DNA of 64,000 nt, from positions 2,723,847 to 2,787,846 of the forward strand of contig CM060107.1 of assembly GCA_030522415.1 (NCBI GenBank), written 5' to 3'. The DNA comes from Channallabes apus. Lineage: Eukaryota; Chordata; Actinopteri; Siluriformes; Clariidae. Shown in pieces: positions 58,001-64,000 of this stretch (its first letter is position 1; each line of letters opens with the position of its first letter). The notes beneath the pieces were generated by a model. The model was not told the origin of the DNA and ran no database searches. It saw only the letters and a program-made list of their open reading frames with translations. Both the position numbers and the translations under genes were made by a program.

Positions 58001-58556
58001 CCCAGTAATGGACTGTTCTCTTTGTTGCGGTCTGGGAAGCGATTCCGCTCCCTAAAGGCCAACACAAAGAGGCTGAGGAGGAGCTTCTTCCCGCAGGCAA
58101 TAAGGTCTCTCAATCACACCAATCACACCTCCACACAGGACTAATAACATCTTTTTAAGCTCACAACACTGACTGGACAATCATGGACACATTCATACAC
58201 ACTTGCACTAAATATTTATACATCTGGACAATTGCACATGTCACTTTCATTAGTCACCTTTCATGCATATTTGCACAACCACTGACACTTTAAATTCTAT
58301 ATACATATATACTCTATCTACCCTATATTTCTATATTTTGCAATATTTTATTATGCCCTTATTGTACAGTTAATTTTACTAGTTAAATTTATTTCTTTAG
58401 TATTTCCTTTTTATTGATTATTTATTTTACGTACAAGCTTTTATTTTCTTTTTAAGGTCACTGGCGGTTGTGTAAGCATTTCACTGCATATTATACTGTG
58501 TATGACTGTGTATGTGACAAATAAAATTTGAATTTGAATTTGAATTTTGAATTTAA
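55071..58556 (+). pseudogene. LINE of the CR1/L2/Rex1 type (jockey-like), broken
   Basis: Encodes an endonuclease domain (SILLANVQSLENKLDDLRAR, LLCFTETWLN, GDFNSAN) and then a reverse transcriptase (NTRKAAGPDGISGR, LPDTLDPLQFAYR, FIDYSSAFN, and FADDTVV at about 57440). The 3' end is GTGACAAATAAAATTTGAAT with a TTTGAAT-type tail. Reading frame is lost at least three times: near 55555, at a 47-bp tandem duplication (first unit from 55883, second from 55930), and near 57380 where the conserved APQG block reads APQC and then shifts. It is therefore inactive. It sits inside the piggyBac-like element, so it inserted later. Confidence 0.85.
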
Positions 58557-58691
58557 TGTGCTCCCGCCTCCCTGCGTGCGCGTTGTTCATATGGAAATGA
58601 ACTGAGGTGAGCCAGGTAATCATCTACACGCGCCCATGGCATAAAACAACAAGCTTCATCATAGACTTACTTACTGTTTCTGCGCGTTTGA

Positions 58692-59234
58692 ATGATGTCA
58701 CGCTACACGGGTGAAGAAGCACTTCAGATGATTCTGGACAGCGATGAAGAATTTACTTTCTCATCAGAGGAAGACTCAGACGAGGAACGGCTTTATTTTG
58801 AACAACGTCTGGATTCAACGGAGAATGTAATTCCTGACGAGTAAGTCTTTTATTCTCACCATCATTGCTCTATATTTTATATGTACATTTGGAAAATACT
58901 AAATGCCAGCAAGAGTAAAATTGGTTAAAATATGAAATATGCACGTTACAAGCCCGCAAAAAAATCTGATTACGATCTGTTTAAAGTTTTATTTATTTAT
59001 TTATATATATACACGTGTTTTGTATTGTTTATACCGTGTTTCAAATGGTCAAATTGTTCACCTGCTGTTGTTTGTGAATGATTGTATGCGCGTCCATTCT
59101 TCAAGTTAAAATTTTTGTTTTTGTTTAGGACTGTGGCTGCATCACCGGCGCGTGCACAAGAAAGTCACGTGAGTGTCGTTCAGTTTCGAGTTCGCTGGAG
59201 AACCACGAGTAAGTGCACATTCAGTACATCATAG
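58692..59234 (+). pseudogene. N-terminal fragment of a piggyBac-like transposase
   Basis: Exon 1 is 58692-58840 (MMSRYTGEEALQMILDSDEE, then a Ser/Asp/Glu-rich stretch) with donor GTAAGT. Exon 2 starts at 59129 after TTGTTTAG, keeps the frame, and stops at 59234. The acidic N-terminus resembles piggyBac-derived proteins (PGBD4-like), and the TTAA insertion at 54622 supports this. The DDD catalytic domain is absent, so it is a relic. The match is by pattern only. Confidence 0.45.
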
Positions 59235-59649
59235 ATGTTAGATAAATATAACTATATTATGTTACGTGCAGGTGTATGTGTGTGTGTAGTGCACGTATGT
59301 GCGCATGCGCGACGGCGGGTGGCAGCGCGTGCGCAATCTCTCCCCCCCCTTTCTCTCTCTCTCGCTCTCCTTTTCACAGACGACTAAAACCAGGCACGAA
59401 ATCTTGGTTGCAAGGTTTATTTATTTATCATAAATTTATTATTTTCTTTGTTGTGTCCCTTGACCCTAGACCGGGGGTCATAACAAGTATATAAATATAT
59501 ATATTATATAATATTATAATATAATAATATAACACTACAGTTTACTATGATGAATATATTCATCATAATAAACTGTAGTGTATTGTAGAAAAAATGTAGT
59601 ACAGTATTGGTAAAGTCATTTGTTCTGGTAATTACAAAGAGCTGTTGTT

Positions 59650-59704
<55 letters not shown>

Positions 59705-60440
59705 AGCTATATTTTCTGTTATAGTGACTGCAGTAATGCTGCTAAAAAGTCAACTTTGATTGTTCCTAATAAACTGTTTAACTGAACGCACAAGTGAATC
59801 TCGAGATTTTTTTGTGTGTCAAATACATTCTCAAATAACCTAAACACTGAAAATATATAAAGTTATTTTCTCCTCAGATTCTTTCTTGTAACTCTCCTCT
59901 CTCAGTCACATACCTGTCTGATGGCTCATTATGCAGATCAGTATGCAGGCTTTTGTCTTCTCAGGTGTGAATCATTGCATTAGTAATGATAGATCACGCC
60001 TTCTCGCATAGACCCTTTACACTCAAAAAGTGACTTAAAAAGTGTTAATCACTACAGTGGGTGCACAGGCAGTACGCGACTTCTACCGTCGCAGCGTATG
60101 GCGTCAGCATTTGGGTTTGTGCGTTTGCTGGCTTTTACCACTGAGTGGCGCTATATAACTATAGACTGACGCCTCAGGCATCAGCTCGTTCTCTCCAGGC
60201 TTAATGAGGCGCAGGTCGTCCACAGCTGCACGTCGTTGCAGATAAAATAAAGTGAAACATTGTAAATAAACGAATTCATAATCACAGTTATTAAATTCAG
60301 TTTTTTAGGATCGAATTTAAGCAACGTAAACATTGTAAACTGTTTAATTACAGTAGAAAGGCTACACGTGTAGGGTCTTGTGTCATCTTATATTTTGTGT
60401 TCTTTAAATTTGTAGCTTTTATAAGACTCTACTTTTATTT
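59235..60440. other. Non-coding DNA with microsatellites, no gene seen
   Basis: A pyrimidine-rich run CTCCCCCCCCTTTCTCTCTC near 59338, an AT-rich palindromic stretch with TATGATGAATATATTCATCATA near 59547, and a (TA)n run at about 59655-59697. The ORF at 59276-59494 is not supported. Confidence 0.5.
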
Positions 60441-60872
60441 AGGTGCACTCACAATGACGAAAAAACTTTATGATTTTGTTAAATAAATAAAGTAAACGGG
60501 ATTCTGTATTGATTTTGGTGAACTTGAGCGCGTCAGAAAATGAACCCAAACTCCGTGTATACTCGCCTCACAGAGGTGAAAAATATATACTCATAGAAAG
60601 AAAAATATCTGCTTTAATATAAACTAATGAAAAAAAATATTAGATTATGTAATTCGTATGAGAAGTGAATTACTGTATAGGCGCGCTCACTGACGACGAG
60701 ATGACATGATCAGCACAGCCGTAGGAATCACTAACTTATCAATGAATTATTAAAATGTTCAGAGTGAGTTTCCTGGCTGTTTTAACAAATATTTGAAGTA
60801 GATAACAGTAGCCCACATTTATAAAAGCATTTTTATTTATATAAAACTATAAATAAAAAAAAAAATAATAAT
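60441..60872 (+). repeat. Second copy of the piggyBac-like 5' region, diverged
   Basis: Parallels 54820-55040 in order: AAACTCCGTGTATACT versus AAACTCCGCGAATACT, AAAAATATATACTCATAGAAAG versus GAAATATATCTCTAGAAAG, and GTAATTCGTATGAGAAGTGA versus GTAATCCGTATGAAAGTAAG. It is interrupted on the right by LTR element C. Confidence 0.5.
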
Positions 60873-60877
60873 CCGGC

Positions 60878-61239
60878 TGTAACGGTTAACCCCTAGATGG
60901 CGCCAGATCGCCATTTATATTTATGTTGGTTTTTGGGTTGTAGTTTGTTTTCAGTTTCGTTTGGACTTCATTTCCCAGTTTTCCCCTCGGTCAGGTGACG
61001 TAGAAGCTCACCTGAACCGAGGGAAATTAATGAGTTAATTATGTTTATCTGTTATATATAGCCTGGCTGAACTCCAGTCAGGCGTCTAGCAACCGTTACC
61101 GAAGGTTCAATTTGTGTTGGAGTGTATTTTGTTTTATGTTTTGTTGGAAAGTAAATAAAGGACTTTGTTAACCGTCAGCTTGCCTCCGCGATCATGCCTC
61201 GCACCCACTCCAGACGCAGACAGAGAGGGAATCGTGACA
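60878..61239 (+). repeat. 5' LTR of element C
   Basis: Contains the inverted repeat at 60985-61022, TATATATAG near 61054, a second inverted repeat GCCTGGCTG...CAGTCAGGC at 61061-61083, and a GTAAATAAAGG polyadenylation signal near 61151. Confidence 0.88.
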
Positions 61240-61261
61240 GATTGCTAGACCTACCAGAGGC

Positions 61262-63567
61262 ATGGCGGAGGATCCCCTCCTGAAGTTTTTTGGGGGGGGC
61301 GCAGTGGCCATCTTGCCCGAGCTGACGAACTGGCGGGACAGCGAAGAGGAGTACTTCGGCTGGGACTATAACATCGGGCTGGTAGAGGACGAGGAGGAGA
61401 TGTACCGCAGCTGCGAGTACAGATTGCTGGAGGAGCAGGAGCACCTGCGAGAGAGAGAGAGACACCACAAAGCTGGGAGGGCTGCAGGCTCGCCATTCGG
61501 CGGACGCCATTCAGGGGCGACGCGGCACGGGGTCACGTGGTTCCCCGCACTGGCCGGAAGAGAAGGGCGAGGAAGCCCAAGTACGGCGGTGACGAGGGGG
61601 AAATAAAACCCCAGGCAGAGCAGCAGCAAAGAGAGGAGGAGCTCAGGTGGTGGATTCCGGAGCCGGAACGGGTGAGTGAAATGCTGGAGCATGTTAAGGA
61701 GCTCCAGCAGATGATCCTCCACTTCCGGGATGACCGCGAAGCGGGCTCGGAGCTTTCTCCTCTCGTGCAAACACTCAGCAGCGAGCTAGCGTGTCAGCAG
61801 CCGCTGCCCGACGCACCGCCACCTTCCAGCTCCGAGGACAGCGAGCCAGCGTGTCAACAGCTGCTGTCCGACGCACCCGTCTTACTGCCGCCTTTCGGCT
61901 TTGAGGACAGCGAGCCAGCGTGTCAACAGCTGCTGTCCGACGCACCCGTATTACTGCCGCCTTTCGGCTTTGAGGACAGCGAGCCAGCGTGTAAACAGCT
62001 GCTGTCCGATGCACCCGTTTTACCACCGCCTCCCGGCTTTGAGGACGACGTTGAGCCGTCGTTGAGCGCCGTGCACGCTCCAACGCTGCAGGAGAGCGCC
62101 GTGCACGCTCCAACGCTGCAGGAGAGCGCCGTGCACGCTCCAACGCTGCAGGAGAGCGCCGTGCACGCTCCAACGCTGCAGGAGAGCGCCGTGCACGCTC
62201 CAACGCTGCAGGCGAGCTCCGTGCACACTCCCACGCTGCAAACGAGCTCCGTGCACGCTCCCACGCCGCAGGCGAACGCCGTGCACGCTCCAACGCCGCA
62301 GGCGAGCGCCGTGCACGCTCCAACGCCGCAGGCGAGCGCCGTGCACGCTCCAACGCCGCAGGCGAGCGTCGTGCACGCTCCAACGCCACCGCCCGGCTTC
62401 GAGGACAGCGAGCTAGCATGTCAGCAGCCGCTGTCCCACGCACATGTTCTGCCGCCGCCTCCCGGCTTTGAGGACGCTCCAGGGCCGTCGTCGAGCGCAC
62501 TGCACGCTCCAGGGCCGTCGTCGAGCGCACTGCACGCTCCAGGGCCGTCGTCGAGCGCACTGCACGCTCCAGGGCCGTCGTCGAGCGCACTGCACGCTCC
62601 AGGGCCGTCGTCGAGCGCACTGCACGCTCCAGGGCCGTCGTCGAGCGCACTGCACGCTCCAACGCCTGCGTCGAGCGCAGGGACCGCTCCCACGCCGTCT
62701 ACGAGCGCAGTGACCGCTCCCACGCCGTCTACGAGCGCAGTGACCGCTCCCACGCCGTCTACGAGCGCAGTGACCGCTCCCACGCCGTCTACGAGCGCAG
62801 TGACCGCTCCCACGCCGTCTACGAGCGCAGTGACCGCCCCCACGCCTGCGTCGAGCGCAGTGACCGCTCCAACGCCTGCGTCGAGCGCAGTGACCGCTCC
62901 AACGCCTGCGTCGAGCGCAGTGACCGCTCCAACACCTGCGTCGAGCGCAGTGACCGCTCCCACGCCGTCTACGAGCGCAGTGACCGTTCCCACGCCGTCT
63001 ACGAGCGCAGTGACCGCTCCAACGCCTGCGTCGAGCGCAGTGACCGCTCCAACGCCTGCGTCGAGCGCTTCTCCAGCCCTGCAGCCGCCGAGCACGCTTC
63101 CAGCTCAGCAGCATCCGAGCACGCTTCCAGCTCAGCAGCATCCGAGCGCTTCTCCAGCTCTGCAGCAGCCGAGCGCTTCTCCAGCTCTGCAGCAGCCGAG
63201 CGCTTCTCCAGCTCTGCAGCAGCCGAGCGCTTCTCCAGCTCTGCAGCAGCCGAGCGCTTCTCCAGCTCAGCAGCAGCCGAGCGCTTCTCCAGCTCAGCAG
63301 CCGCCGAGCGCTTCTCCAGCTCAGCAGCCGCCGAGCGCTTCTCCAGCTCAGCAGCCGCCGAGCACGCTTCCAGCTCAGCAGCAGCCGAGCACTTCTCCAG
63401 CTCTGCAGCCGCCGAGCACGCTTCCAGCCCAGCAGCCGCAGAGCATGCCTCCAGCCCCGTCACCCAGCCTCCTGGATAGGAGGCTAAAGGTAGAACATTG
63501 GGTTGGGTGTCCGGGGCCTCCGGTGATGCTCCGGGAGGAGCATTTTTTTAGAGGGGGGGTAATGTAA
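61262..63567 (+). pseudogene. Repeat-rich ORF of LTR element C, frameshifted
   Basis: Starts at the ATG at 61262 (MAEDPLLKFF), aligned with the start in element B. The first frame closes at 61606. The frame homologous to the rest of the element B protein is open from before 61537 to 63567. The switch falls in the (GA)n run at about 61449-61462, a likely slippage site, so a slip there separates the N-terminal ~65 residues from the remainder. The second frame contains KRRARKPKYGGD and LRWWIPEPE as in B, a PPPFGFEDSEPAC block, then decapeptide arrays: TLQESAVHAP, TPQASAVHAP, HAPGPSSSAL (six), TPSTSAVTAP / TPASSAVTAP (about twelve), and finally a different SPALQQPSA-type repeat absent from B. Whether programmed frameshifting or mutation, I cannot tell. 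Confidence 0.65.
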
Positions 63568-63924
63568 CGGTTAACCCCTAGATGGCGCCAGAGCGCCATT
63601 TATATTTATGTTGGTTTTTGGGTTGTAGTTTGTTTTCAGTTTCGTTTGGACTTCATTTCCCAGTTTTCCCCTCGGTCAGGTGACGTAGAAGCTCACCTGA
63701 ACCGAGGGAAATTAATGAGTTAATTATGTTTATCTGTTATATATAGCCTGGCTGAACTCCAGTCAGGCGTCTAGCAACCGTTACCGAAGGTTCAATTTGT
63801 GTTGGAGTGTATTTTGTTTTATGTTTTGTTTGAAAGTAAATAAAGGACTTTGTTAACCGTCAGCTTGCCTCCGCGATCATGCCTCGCACCCACTCCAGAC
63901 GCAGACAGAGAGGGAATCGTGACA
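63563..63924 (+). repeat. 3' LTR of element C
   Basis: Near-identical to the 5' LTR. Inverted repeats are at 63670-63707 and 63746-63768. Confidence 0.88.
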
Positions 63925-64000
63925 CCGGCATTTATTATTAGGTGTGCCCGCTGCCAAAGTTCTTCAGTAACAAACCTATAAAACATGTACATCTGTATGA

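Larger units (their letters stand above)
60878..63924 (+). mobile_element. LTR retrotransposon C with a repeat-protein ORF
   Basis: Two 362-bp LTRs (60878-61239 and 63563-63924), TGTAACGG...GTGACA. The 5-bp target duplication CCGGC lies at 60873-60877 and 63925-63929. A purine tract AGAGGGGGGG at 63550-63559 precedes the 3' LTR. The LTRs differ at two positions that I can see (near 60908/63593 and 61147/63832), so it is young. Same family as element B, with no pol genes. Confidence 0.88.

Noticed and set aside
61775..63463. Long minus-strand ORFs opposite the element C gene
   Set aside because: Same cause: the GC-rich minisatellite lacks stops in many frames.

Overview
The window is vertebrate nuclear DNA, almost certainly from a ray-finned (teleost) fish; an otophysan such as a catfish is my guess, not a demonstration. 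Reasons: spliced genes with GT-AG introns, finTRIM-type RING/B-box/PRY-SPRY genes (a fish-expanded family), V-set immunoglobulin-like genes, fish-type tRNA-derived SINEs, L2/CR1-like LINE, hAT, Tc1 and piggyBac-like relics, many (CA)n/(TA)n microsatellites, and no bacterial operon structure.

The dominant architecture is a tandem segmental duplication with a period of about 24 kb. Copy 1 (about 1-24750) starts inside a unit, copy 2 (about 24751-48587) is complete, and copy 3 (about 48588-51668) breaks off early. Each full unit carries: a plus-strand single-V immunoglobulin-like membrane gene (24031-25977 and 47867-49804; only its last two exons at 1008-1231), a minus-strand relative of it (4389-6151; 29396-30247), and a minus-strand five-exon finTRIM gene (16834-21787; 40317-45602). 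The finTRIM of copy 1 reads through as a 543-residue protein. Copy 2 has a 1-bp loss in coiled-coil exon 3 that truncates it. The set looks like a small innate-immunity multigene array that is duplicating and decaying.

Each copy has private mobile-element insertions, several verified by an empty site in a sister copy. Copy 1 has an LTR element without gag-pol (11545-15175, target duplication AGTAG). Copy 2 has a SINE (35421-35790, 12-bp target duplication) and a very young LTR element with apparently identical LTRs (36929-39974, target duplication GTGTG). Copy 3 has a hAT-like MITE that itself carries a solo LTR (52349-53339), and a piggyBac-like TTAA insertion from 54626 that holds a broken LINE (55071-58556).

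From 54626 to the right edge the window is nearly all mobile DNA: piggyBac-like sequence, the LINE, a piggyBac-like transposase N-terminus (58692-59234), and a second LTR element (60878-63924) of the same family as the one in copy 2.

The least ordinary thing here is this LTR family. Two complete elements (37270-39591 minus; 61262-63567 plus) carry one ORF with a conserved acidic/basic N-terminal part followed by long arrays of proline/serine-rich decapeptides encoded by a 30-bp minisatellite, and no recognisable gag, protease, reverse transcriptase or integrase. Their LTRs, the LTRs of the element in copy 1 and an older solo LTR share a hairpin-forming inverted repeat; the two complete elements have a second hairpin just after the TATA box.
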